Assembly (NCBI GenBank): GCA_947585885.1
Contig: CANPXI010000009.1
Location: 1 to 16,272 of the forward strand
Direction of reading: 5' to 3'
Source: an uncultured Bacilli bacterium
GTDB lineage: Bacteria; Bacillota_I; Bacilli_A; RF39; UBA660
DNA length: 16,272 bases
Shown here piece by piece: positions 6,613-12,213 of this stretch (the stretch's first letter is position 1; each line of letters opens with the position of its first letter). Under the pieces are notes generated by a model. It had not been told where the DNA came from and ran no database searches. It saw only the letters and a program-made list of their open reading frames with translations. A program made the translations under genes and the position numbers.

Positions 6613-6638
6613 GTGAGATTACTTAAGTATGTGTAAAG

Positions 6639-7916
6639 TTAGTTGTCTAGTTTAGCACAAGTATCATCTATACTTGGTATATATGGGTCATCACTTTTTC
6701 CATTACCAGTTAATGTAACACAAGATTTCAGAGAAAGAACTGGACGGGCGACATAACCGCTATAAGTCGGTGCTGCCTCATCTAAACGACCTGTATATGA
6801 TGAAAGGCCATATACTATAAATACAGCAGATAAATCGGTGTATCCAGAATAAGGACTCATTGTCCACCAATACTTATCCTGAACGGAACTACTATTAATG
6901 CTATTTAAATTGTAATATGAATTTGAATTTTTTCTATATATACCTCCTGCATATACTATTTCATCTGCTGTCATTAAAGCTATTGGTTCTGTTAACAAGC
7001 CATTTCCTCCTGAAGCAGTACTTACACTAAACATATCGCTTATTCTTCCACCATCAGTTGTTGCATCTCTATATAATGTTGGTGTTCCACTTCCTGAAGT
7101 ATTTAATCCACATTTAAATGTTGGATGATTTTTTTCATTTTGAGCTAATCTATAATATGTAGCATAATACATTGTATTTGTTGAATTATAATTATCTCCA
7201 CTTCTATCATTACAATAGATTGCTGTTTTACTTATATATTTATCATATCCTTTTGCTTCTAAATTTTCTTGATACCATTTATCTATTGTTTGTTTTATTG
7301 TACTTGAATTAATTTGATATGATCTATTATATCCTAAACTTCCTCTTGTTCCAAACATGTAACCTACATATATTGTATTATTACTAATGTCATTATATGT
7401 AAAACCGTTAACAAATGTTGGATTTATGTATGCTTGAGTTGATGTATGAACTGTTCCATGGTATAAAAGTCTTAAACTCCCATCTTCATTTGTTCTTATT
7501 ATTCTCCACCATAAGTCATTATTATCTTTATCTTGCCCAAACTTTACCCAATTATCATATTCAGTTCCATTTACATTTCCTGTCCAATAGTATACTGTTT
7601 TTCCATCTTCCGTATAATCTCCATTTTCTATATGGACTGCTCCTTCTTCATCTACATTTGTAAAATCTGTCCTTTTTTCTGCATTTGGATATAATGTTTT
7701 ACCAAAATCTTTTACTAGTATTGGACCATGTCCTTCTTCTATCATTAAGTTTCCACTTAGTATTTTACCCATGTCTGCGCTTTGATCTTCATCACTTTCT
7801 TCATATTTGAATTCTATTGTATAATGATGAATTACATTTTTTTCTATCTTTATTTCATCTTTTAATATTTCTTTTCTTGCTTCCTCTGACTTTGGTACTG
7901 ATGCATAATCATCCAT
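6639..7916 (-). CDS. DGR target (variable) surface protein, main part
   Basis: A 425-residue open frame from an internal ATG; the frame is in fact open back to 7976 and has no good ribosome binding site at 7916, so this is the 3' part of a gene whose 5' part is at 7940-8233. Residues 1-60 (containing NVIHHYTIEFKY and GKILSGNLMIE) complete the TasA/camelysin-like beta-sandwich begun in the 5' part. Residues 100-425 form a C-type-lectin/FGE-like module of the sort used by DGR targets: WWRIIRTNEDGSLRLLYHG, then IALMTADEIVYAGG, YWWTMSPYSG and the closing GYVARPVLSLKS...GNGKSDDPY. The stretch between WWTMSP and ARPVLSL is the probable variable region. No LPXTG or C-terminal membrane anchor is seen, so attachment would depend on the N-terminal segment. 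Target identity rests on domain pattern plus the adjacent avd and RT. Confidence 0.8.
   Translation of the reverse strand: MDDYASVPKSEEARKEILKDEIKIEKNVIHHYTIEFKYEESDEDQSADMGKILSGNLMIEEGHGPILVKDFGKTLYPNAEKRTDFTNVDEEGAVHIENGDYTEDGKTVYYWTGNVNGTEYDNWVKFGQDKDNNDLWWRIIRTNEDGSLRLLYHGTVHTSTQAYINPTFVNGFTYNDISNNTIYVGYMFGTRGSLGYNRSYQINSSTIKQTIDKWYQENLEAKGYDKYISKTAIYCNDRSGDNYNSTNTMYYATYYRLAQNEKNHPTFKCGLNTSGSGTPTLYRDATTDGGRISDMFSVSTASGGNGLLTEPIALMTADEIVYAGGIYRKNSNSYYNLNSINSSSVQDKYWWTMSPYSGYTDLSAVFIVYGLSSYTGRLDEAAPTYSGYVARPVLSLKSCVTLTGNGKSDDPYIPSIDDTCAKLDN
6735..6870 (-). other. Candidate DGR variable repeat (VR) in the target gene
   Basis: This stretch encodes the segment from YWWTMSP to GYVARPVL. It differs sharply from the rest of the gene: it is locally GC-richer and has a cluster of C-ending codons otherwise rare in this genome (TAC, ACC, GGC, AGC, GTC, GCC, also CCG). 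NNC codons are what adenine-specific mutagenesis of AAC codons in a template repeat produces. The position at the C-terminal end of a lectin-like fold is the usual site of a VR. Borders are approximate because no template repeat is available to compare. Confidence 0.6.
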
Positions 7917-7939
7917 ATTGTATCCACCATCATCTGAAA

Positions 7940-8233
7940 TTATTTTATAAAATTTAATATAAATGTATTTATTAAATTATCTATTCCTATATTATAGTAA
8001 TAATCTCCATCACTTTTATTTTCTACTGTAAATTCTTTTGTTTTACTCCATCCTGGTTCTATGTTTGGTGCATCTATACTATCAGTACTCTCAAATACTA
8101 TTTTTAAGTCTTGTGCTTGTAATGTTATTTGAGCACCATTACCCTCTATTTGTGCCATCCAATAACCTAAGCTTACACTTACGGTTAATATTAATATACT
8201 TACTATTCCTATAATTATATATTGTTTTTTCAT
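7940..8233 (-). CDS. DGR target surface protein, N-terminal part (out of frame with the rest)
   Basis: A 97-residue frame. The ATG at 8233 is chosen because GGAAGGAG precedes it by 4 bases; an upstream in-frame GTG (8257) lies in the terminator and is unlikely. Residues 1-27 are a membrane-targeting segment (MKKQYIIIG, then a long hydrophobic run to GYWMA). After it comes the first half of a TasA/camelysin-like domain: AQITLQAQDLKIVFES, NIEPGWSKTKEFTVENKSDG, YYYNIGIDN. The matching second half is encoded in another frame in 6639-7976. The frame ends at TAA 7942-7940 after a low-complexity tail (LINTFILNFIK). The two frames overlap at 7940-7976, and moving back one base (-1) joins them. This is either a programmed shift, a disabling mutation or an assembly error. 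Confidence 0.75.
   Translation of the reverse strand: MKKQYIIIGIVSILILTVSVSLGYWMAQIEGNGAQITLQAQDLKIVFESTDSIDAPNIEPGWSKTKEFTVENKSDGDYYYNIGIDNLINTFILNFIK
7949..7955 (-). other. Possible -1 frameshift site joining the two halves of the target gene
   Basis: In the frame of the 5' part, codons TTA AAT TTT give the heptamer A-AAT-TTT (7955-7949), which fits the X-XXY-YYZ pattern of -1 slippage sites. A -1 slip here continues with TAT AAA ATA ATT TCA GAT and leads exactly into the frame of the 425-residue part. No clear stimulatory stem or upstream Shine-Dalgarno-like element was seen. Confidence 0.35.
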
Positions 8234-8248
8234 AAAACTCCTTCCACC

Positions 8249-8280
8249 AAAAAACACACATAGAAAAAATCTATGCGTGT
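8249..8280 (-). terminator. Terminator hairpin between leader ORF and DGR target gene
   Basis: The minus strand reads ACACGCATAG (8280-8271), a T-rich loop, CTATGTGTGT (8263-8254), then TTTTTT (8254-8249). The 10-11-bp stem has one G-T pair. The U-tract ends a few bases before the ribosome binding site of the target gene, and no second promoter fits between them. The target gene therefore seems to depend on read-through of this hairpin. A weaker all-AT hairpin (8307-8300 with 8292-8285) lies just upstream. Confidence 0.8.
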
Positions 8281-8305
8281 ATTAAAAAACTATGAGAGTT
8301 AGTTT

Positions 8306-8353
8306 TTAACCCCCCCCGAGTTTCACAAATTCGAAAGAGATTATTGTCTTCAT
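8306..8353 (-). CDS. 15-codon leader ORF ending in a G8 tract
   Basis: An ATG at 8353 with an excellent ribosome binding site (AAAAGGAG, 7 bases upstream) opens a frame reading MKTIISFEFVKLGGG, stopping at TAA 8308-8306. It sits directly behind a perfect promoter and ahead of a terminator, the layout of a regulatory leader peptide. The final codons GGG GGG GGT come from a run of eight G. With nine G (or six) the frame would instead extend to a TAG at 8273-8271, inside the 5' arm of the terminator; with seven it would stop at 8301-8299. The peptide does not match any family I recognise. Translation is inferred from the ribosome binding site and start only. Confidence 0.6.
   Translation of the reverse strand: MKTIISFEFVKLGGG
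8310..8317 (-). repeat. Second homopolymer run of eight G (minus strand)
   Basis: G8 at the end of the 15-codon leader ORF. Its context AACTCGGGGGGGGT (8322-8309) is identical to that of the G8 in the promoter at 582-611. Here the run lies inside the transcribed leader, not in a promoter. Confidence 0.9.
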
Positions 8354-8383
8354 AGTTCTTCTCCTTTTATTTTTTACAATTTA

Positions 8384-8412
8384 ATTATAGTTTATCTATT
8401 TGTTAGTGTCAA
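8384..8412 (-). promoter_or_regulatory. Consensus promoter of the leader ORF and DGR target gene
   Basis: A perfect TTGACA (8412-8407), a 17-base spacer and a perfect TATAAT (8389-8384). Transcription would start near 8377, giving a leader of about 145 bases before the target ATG at 8233. It is the best promoter match in the window. Confidence 0.85.
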
Positions 8413-8455
8413 TTATAAAATTTATAGTTTTACTTACAATATTTTGCAAATTTTT

Positions 8456-9046
8456 TTATTTGTTTATTTCTTTTATTTTTATTTTTATTCTTTGGATAGT
8501 GTTTTCTATACTTCTTGTGTTTTTATCTAGTATTAAAGATATTTCATTATTTGTTTTGCCATCCATTTTTAGTTCAAATACTTTTAGTTCAAATTCTGTT
8601 AGTTGTTTTTTTAATTCTTCCTCTTCTTCTTCATTTATTAAGTCTGAATCTATTGTGTTTCTTGTGTCAGATACAAATGAATAAAGTGAGTTATCTTCTG
8701 TTTCTAAGTAATTATCTAAAGATATAGCACTGTTTAGTGTTTTGTATTTTATTCTATCGTTTGTTTTTATTGAATCTAGTATTTCTCTTTCTATTAAAAT
8801 AGTTGAGTATGTTTTAAATGATGCATCTTTTTCTTGTTTATATGTTTTTATTGCTTTTATTAGACCGATTAAGCCTTCTTGATATAGGTCTTTTGTATCT
8901 AAGCCTAGGGTATGTGCTTTTTGTTTATATTTATTTATTATTCCATTTATTTTAGGAGAATATTTTGTTATTAGTTCTTCTAAGGCATCAGTATTTTCTT
9001 CTTCTACTTCTTTTAGTAATTCTTCATCTAATTTTTCGTTATTCAT
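8456..9046 (-). CDS. sigH: RNA polymerase sigma factor, SigH-like
   Basis: A 196-residue sigma-70-family factor with regions 2 and 4 but no region 1.1 or 3 of a housekeeping sigma. Region 2 is at about 45-95: DLYQEGLIGLIKAIKTY (the D.xQEG.igL..A...y core-binding and -10 recognition helix) followed by SFKTYSTILIEREILDSIK. Region 4 is at about 147-193, with LTEFELKVFELKMDGKTNNE and a helix-turn-helix recognising -35. The acidic linker (EEEEEELKK) is typical of loosely conserved region 3 replacements. The gene starts 3 bases after rlmB with GAGG inside the rlmB end, the same neighbourhood as Bacillus rlmB-yacP-sigH, which supports a SigH assignment. In Bacillus SigH drives transition-state, competence and early sporulation genes; the target set here is unknown. 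No clear terminator follows. Confidence 0.8.
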   Translation of the reverse strand: MNNEKLDEELLKEVEEENTDALEELITKYSPKINGIINKYKQKAHTLGLDTKDLYQEGLIGLIKAIKTYKQEKDASFKTYSTILIEREILDSIKTNDRIKYKTLNSAISLDNYLETEDNSLYSFVSDTRNTIDSDLINEEEEEELKKQLTEFELKVFELKMDGKTNNEISLILDKNTRSIENTIQRIKIKIKEINK

Positions 9047-9049
9047 ATT

Positions 9050-9745
9050 TTACCTCGTTTTTAATATTTCATATATCATTATTCCTGCTGCGACTGATGC
9101 ATTTAGACTATTTACTTTACCTTTTAGTGGAAGTGAAGCTATTTCATCACAAGAAGATTTTATTATTTGTTTTAGTCCTGTTCCTTCACTACCTATTACT
9201 AATACTATTTTACCTTTATAATTTATTTTTTCGTAATCTGTTCCATTTGCATCTGTTCCCACGATCCAGTAGTTTTCTTTTTTTAGTACTTCAATTGTGT
9301 TTCTTATGTTAGATACTTGTACTATTTTTGTGTTTGCAAGTGCTCCACTAGAAGTTTTCATTACTATTGGAGTTATTTCTACTGTTCTTTTGTTTGGAAT
9401 TATTATGTAATCTACTCCTGCACATTCACATGTTCTTATTATAGCGCCAAAGTTTCTTGGGTCTTCTATGTGGTCTAGTATTACTATGAAGTTACTTTCT
9501 TTATTTTGTTTTATGTCTTCTAATGTGTAGTATTTATAGTCTTCTATATCTATTATTATTCCTTGATGTAGTCCTTTTGTCATTTTGTCCATTTCACTCA
9601 TTGTTCTATATATTATATTAAGTTTTCTTTTGTTTATAAGTTTTAATAATTCTTCATTTTTAAATGTATCTTGTAAATAAATTTTATTTATTTTAACACT
9701 ACTATTTAATATTTCTCTTGCTACATTTTTTCCATATACTAACAC
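9050..9745 (-). CDS. rlmB: 23S rRNA 2'-O-ribose methyltransferase (SpoU/TrmH family)
   Basis: A 231-residue SPOUT methyltransferase using S-adenosylmethionine; RlmB methylates the 2'-OH of G2251 (E. coli numbering) in 23S rRNA. The N-terminal MLVYGKNVAREIL is the RlmB-type YG.n.V.E substrate-binding domain, with GLHQGIIIDIEDY near 58-70. The three SpoU motifs are all present: motif 1 DHIEDPRNFGAIIRT (91-105) with catalytic Asn/Arg, motif 2 VLVIGSEGTGL (181-191), and motif 3 SLPLKGKVNSLNASVAAG (204-221), forming the knotted cofactor site. It starts with GTG at 9745, supported by AAGGAAG at suitable spacing. First gene of the rlmB-sigH unit. Assignment to RlmB, not another TrmH-like enzyme, rests on gene order and the N-terminal domain. 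Confidence 0.9.
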   Translation of the reverse strand: MLVYGKNVAREILNSSVKINKIYLQDTFKNEELLKLINKRKLNIIYRTMSEMDKMTKGLHQGIIIDIEDYKYYTLEDIKQNKESNFIVILDHIEDPRNFGAIIRTCECAGVDYIIIPNKRTVEITPIVMKTSSGALANTKIVQVSNIRNTIEVLKKENYWIVGTDANGTDYEKINYKGKIVLVIGSEGTGLKQIIKSSCDEIASLPLKGKVNSLNASVAAGIMIYEILKTR

Positions 9746-9772
9746 TTAAAACACTTCCTTTTTTGCTTTGAT

Positions 9773-9801
9773 ATTATAAATTAAATGTTGCCTTTTGACA
9801 A
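9773..9801 (-). promoter_or_regulatory. Promoter of rlmB-sigH
   Basis: TTGTCA (9801-9796) and TATAAT (9778-9773) with a 17-base spacer in the gap after trxB. The -35 box lies inside a perfect inverted repeat. Confidence 0.7.
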
Positions 9802-9807
9802 CATTTA
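9782..9807. repeat. Inverted repeat over the rlmB -35 region
   Basis: TAAATGTTG (9782-9790) and CAACATTTA (9799-9807) are perfect inverted 9-mers with an 8-base centre, starting at the trxB stop codon. No U-run follows on the minus strand, so it is a poor terminator. Overlap with the -35 box suggests either an operator or an mRNA 3'-end hairpin for trxB. Confidence 0.55.
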
Positions 9808-10689
9808 TTCTTGTACTTCTTTTATGTATTTTTTTGCTTTTAGGGCAGCGACTGCACCTTCACTACCTGCAGTTATTATTTGATATACGTCTTTTTCTAT
9901 TATGTCACCACATGCATATATTCCTTTTATTTTTGTTTCTGTTTCATTTGTTTTTATGTAACCATTATCTTCTATTATTCCTAAGTTACTTAAGTATTCT
10001 GTACTAGGACTATAACCGATATAACTAAATATTCCATCAACTATTAGATTTTTTTCTTTTAGTTTTACATTATATCTATCATTTTCTTCTATTATATCAG
10101 TTACTTCATCGTTTTCTATTATTTCTATATTTTTTCTTTTTTTTGCTTCAGTTACTAATTCTTTGTCTGCTTTTACTTCATGACGAGTTACAATTATTAG
10201 TTTTTTTGCAAAGTCACTTAAGTAAATTCCTTCTTCAAATGCTGAGTTACCTCCACCGATTACTAATACGTCTTTGTTTTTGTATAGAGGTGCATCACAT
10301 ATACTGCATCTACTTATTTTTATGTTTTTTAGTCTATCTTCTATTGGGGCTTTTATTGGAGAACGTCCACCAGCTAGTATTACTGTTTTAGTAGTATATG
10401 TATTTTTATTTGTTGTGACTATGAAGTGATTTTCTTCTTTTTTTATTTTTGTTACTTCTTCTATTTTGTACTCTACTTCATTATTTTTTACGTGTTCAAA
10501 CATTTTGTATGCTAGTTCTGGGCCAGTTATGTTATCAAAACCTAAGTAGTTATCTACTAAGTTTGTTATGTTTATAAGGCCTCCTGGTGTATTTTTTTCA
10601 AGCATTATTGTTTTTAGTCCAGCACGTTTTGCATATACTCCTGCACTCATTCCTGCAGGACCCATACCAACTATTAATGTGTCGTACAT
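9805..10689 (-). CDS. trxB: Thioredoxin reductase
   Basis: A 294-residue flavoprotein, slightly shorter than the usual 305-320. It transfers electrons from NADPH via FAD to thioredoxin in the cytoplasm. FAD-binding GMGPAGMSAG is at 8-17, and the C-terminal FAD segment is GIYACGDI near 265. The NADPH domain shows VIGGGNSAFEEG (143-154) and VTRHE near 168. The redox pair is present as SRCSICD (C128, C131, with the conserved Asp132), matching the family's CATCD. Ribosome binding site AAAGGAGG; starts 11 bases after lgt, so the two are cotranscribed. Close flavoprotein relatives (ferredoxin-NADP reductase type) lack the CxxC, so TrxB is the best call. Confidence 0.93.
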   Translation of the reverse strand: MYDTLIVGMGPAGMSAGVYAKRAGLKTIMLEKNTPGGLINITNLVDNYLGFDNITGPELAYKMFEHVKNNEVEYKIEEVTKIKKEENHFIVTTNKNTYTTKTVILAGGRSPIKAPIEDRLKNIKISRCSICDAPLYKNKDVLVIGGGNSAFEEGIYLSDFAKKLIIVTRHEVKADKELVTEAKKRKNIEIIENDEVTDIIEENDRYNVKLKEKNLIVDGIFSYIGYSPSTEYLSNLGIIEDNGYIKTNETETKIKGIYACGDIIEKDVYQIITAGSEGAVAALKAKKYIKEVQE

Positions 10690-10700
10690 ATTTTCCTCCT

Positions 10701-11519
10701 TTATAAATCTAATACTTCTATATCTTCTTTTTTGTTATATAAGTATTCTAGTTTTGGTTTTCTTATTTGTAATAGTACTAATACTATACCCACGATAAAT
10801 AAGATTACACTCATTATTTGGGCTGCTTTAAAGTAACCTAACATTAAACTATCTGTTCTTAGGCTTTCTATAAAGAATCTACCAGCACTATACCACATTA
10901 GGTATATTCCTATTTGTTGACCTAGACGAATGTACTTTAATCTTCTTACTAGAAGTATTACTATTACACCTAGTAAGCACCAAAGAGACTCATAGTAAAA
11001 TGTTGGTGTATAGTATACTCCATCTATGTTCATTCCATATATTACAAAGTCTGGGATAAATTTCATTGCTTTTAGTTTTTCAAATGTTGTTGCTACTCCG
11101 TAAGCTTCACTATTAAAGAAGTTACCCCATCTACCTAATGCTTGTGCAAGTAATATGAAAGGTGCAGATATGTCTAGCATTCTAAGAACTGATACTTTAT
11201 GTCTTTTACAGTATATTATCATTACTATAAGGCCTGCTAGTAAGCCACCGTGAATTGCAAGACCACCTTCCCAAACTTTAAATATTTCACTTACGTGAGT
11301 ACTATAGTAACTCCAGTTAAAGATTACATAATAAGCCCTTGCGCCTATTATACCTACTATTACTGTCCAAAATACTAAGTTAGTTATAAAGTCACCTTTT
11401 AAATTAAATTTTTTTGCTTCACTTCTTATAAATATGTAAGCAAGTATTATTCCTGTTAGTATAAATAAACTATACCAAGTTATTCCAAAATTTCCTATTT
11501 GAACTGCATATGGGTTCAT
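10701..11519 (-). CDS. lgt: Prolipoprotein diacylglyceryl transferase
   Basis: A 272-residue membrane enzyme that moves a diacylglyceryl group from phosphatidylglycerol to the lipobox Cys of prolipoproteins, the first step of lipoprotein maturation. Landmarks in order: GITWYSLFILTGI (helix 1), GARAYYVIFNW (59-69), GGLAIHGGLLAG with His90, and the Lgt signature ALGRWGNFFNSEAYG (127-141) with the key Arg130. Near the end, RFFIESLRTDSLM carries the second conserved Arg. About seven membrane helices and a charged C-terminal tail (KKEDIEVLDL) are evident. AAGGAG ribosome binding site; 4 bases separate it from yvlD. In Bacillus and Staphylococcus hprK usually precedes lgt, but it is absent here. 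Confidence 0.95.
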   Translation of the reverse strand: MNPYAVQIGNFGITWYSLFILTGIILAYIFIRSEAKKFNLKGDFITNLVFWTVIVGIIGARAYYVIFNWSYYSTHVSEIFKVWEGGLAIHGGLLAGLIVMIIYCKRHKVSVLRMLDISAPFILLAQALGRWGNFFNSEAYGVATTFEKLKAMKFIPDFVIYGMNIDGVYYTPTFYYESLWCLLGVIVILLVRRLKYIRLGQQIGIYLMWYSAGRFFIESLRTDSLMLGYFKAAQIMSVILFIVGIVLVLLQIRKPKLEYLYNKKEDIEVLDL

Positions 11520-11523
11520 AATA

Positions 11524-11943
11524 TTATCTCCTTTCTACGAATGGTTTTACAAAGAAGTATTCAAGTAGTTTTGTCATTAAACTTATAAATATTGTTATAA
11601 AAAATGGTAATATCCATCCTTCTACTATGAAAGATGAACCCATTAGTAAGCTTGCTAGTTTTAGTATTATTAGGTTTACTATGGGATATAGTATTCCGTA
11701 AGACATTACTGTAAGTGGGAGTGTTATGTATATTAAGAATGGTTTTAGTGTTAGGTTTAGTACACTTATTAATAATGCTGTTAGTAATGCATAGAATATG
11801 TTCTCTATATAGAAGCCTTTAAATATGTTTGATGCAAGTATTAGTGTTACTGCACTTACTAAGAGTTTTAGAAGAAATTCTATTAAGTCGTCTTTTTTTT
11901 CATTTTGTTTTACTTCTTCTCTATTTATATATATTTTACTCAT
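11524..11943 (-). CDS. yvlD: YvlD-like four-helix membrane protein (phage holin 4 family)
   Basis: A 139-residue protein with a charged N-terminus (to about residue 22, EKKDDLIE) and four membrane helices (about 24-42, 50-70, 78-102, 108-128). The sequence LNLTLKPFLIYITLPLTVMS between helices 2 and 3 is the N...KP.L..ltLPlt...G hallmark of the Phage_holin_4_2/YvlD family, and it closes with an F-KPFVERR basic tail. Despite the family name, these chromosomal proteins are not known to be lytic holins; YvlD of B. subtilis has been linked to envelope stress and antimicrobial-peptide resistance operons. It sits between uvrA and lgt, as in Bacillus. Ribosome binding site GGAGG. A palindrome pair upstream may control it. 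Confidence 0.75.
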   Translation of the reverse strand: MSKIYINREEVKQNEKKDDLIEFLLKLLVSAVTLILASNIFKGFYIENIFYALLTALLISVLNLTLKPFLIYITLPLTVMSYGILYPIVNLIILKLASLLMGSSFIVEGWILPFFITIFISLMTKLLEYFFVKPFVERR

Positions 11944-12194
11944 TATTTATCCTCCAATATATTTTATTATAAATTATTATTTTTAGTTAGAAAAGTGTTA
12001 TTGTAAATATTTTGACGTTTATTTGTTAAGTTTACATTATTCTTAACTTTCAATATAATACTATATTTTATAACTTAGTTTTTATTATCATTAAGTTGTA
12101 ATCTCATCATACAACATTTTTCGTACAATTTGTACATATTTTACTGTTATTTTCGTACATTTTGTACGTTTTTTGTATTTTAAAAGTACTTAAG
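11944..12194 (-). other. Intergenic control region between uvrA and yvlD
   Basis: 251 bases without a convincing gene. From the uvrA side it holds a terminator-like stem, two palindromes (12123-12168), a small inverted repeat (GTTAAG at 12025-12030 with CTTAAC at 12042-12047) and a TATAAT (11971-11966) whose -35 match is poor. It must contain the promoter for yvlD-lgt-trxB, but I cannot choose one confidently. A 17-codon frame (MYENNSKICTNCTKNVV) crosses the palindromes but lacks a ribosome binding site. Confidence 0.6.
12123..12168. promoter_or_regulatory. Pair of matching palindromes, operator-like
   Basis: Site 1, GTACAA-T-TTGTAC (12123-12135), and site 2, CGTACA-TTT-TGTACG (12154-12168), are perfect inverted repeats. 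On the minus strand both read TACAAA(A/T)TGTACGAAAA, so they also form a direct repeat. Their centres (12129 and 12161) are 32 bp apart, about three helical turns, placing them on the same DNA face. This is the usual architecture for a dimeric repressor. The cognate regulator is not in the window. Confidence 0.6.
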
Positions 12195-12213
12195 TTAGTC
12201 ATTAAGTACTTTT
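12182..12213. terminator. Terminator-like inverted repeat at the end of uvrA
   Basis: AAAAGTACTTAA (12182-12193) and TTAAGTACTTTT (12202-12213) form a perfect 12-bp stem with an 8-base loop containing the uvrA stop codon. The only U-run on the minus strand is the last four bases of the stem; the plus-strand run is longer. It may work weakly for uvrA. Confidence 0.5.

Noticed and set aside
7415..7663. Open frames on the plus strand, here and throughout the window
   Set aside because: They are Leu/Phe-rich antisense shadows of AT-rich minus-strand genes, without ribosome binding sites or recognisable domains.
8284..8328. Second G8 run as a promoter spacer, like the one at 582-611
   Set aside because: The nearest boxes (TTGTGA and TTAAAA) are only 13 bases apart and match poorly, and a perfect promoter lies upstream, so this run is in transcribed leader.
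9782..9807. Rho-independent terminator for trxB
   Set aside because: The stem is good, but no U-run follows it on the minus strand; kept as an inverted repeat instead.
12104..12157. Small zinc-ribbon-like ORF MYENNSKICTNCTKNVV on the minus strand
   Set aside because: No ribosome binding site, only 17 codons, and the Cys pair is encoded by the palindrome bases themselves; a regulatory reading fits better.
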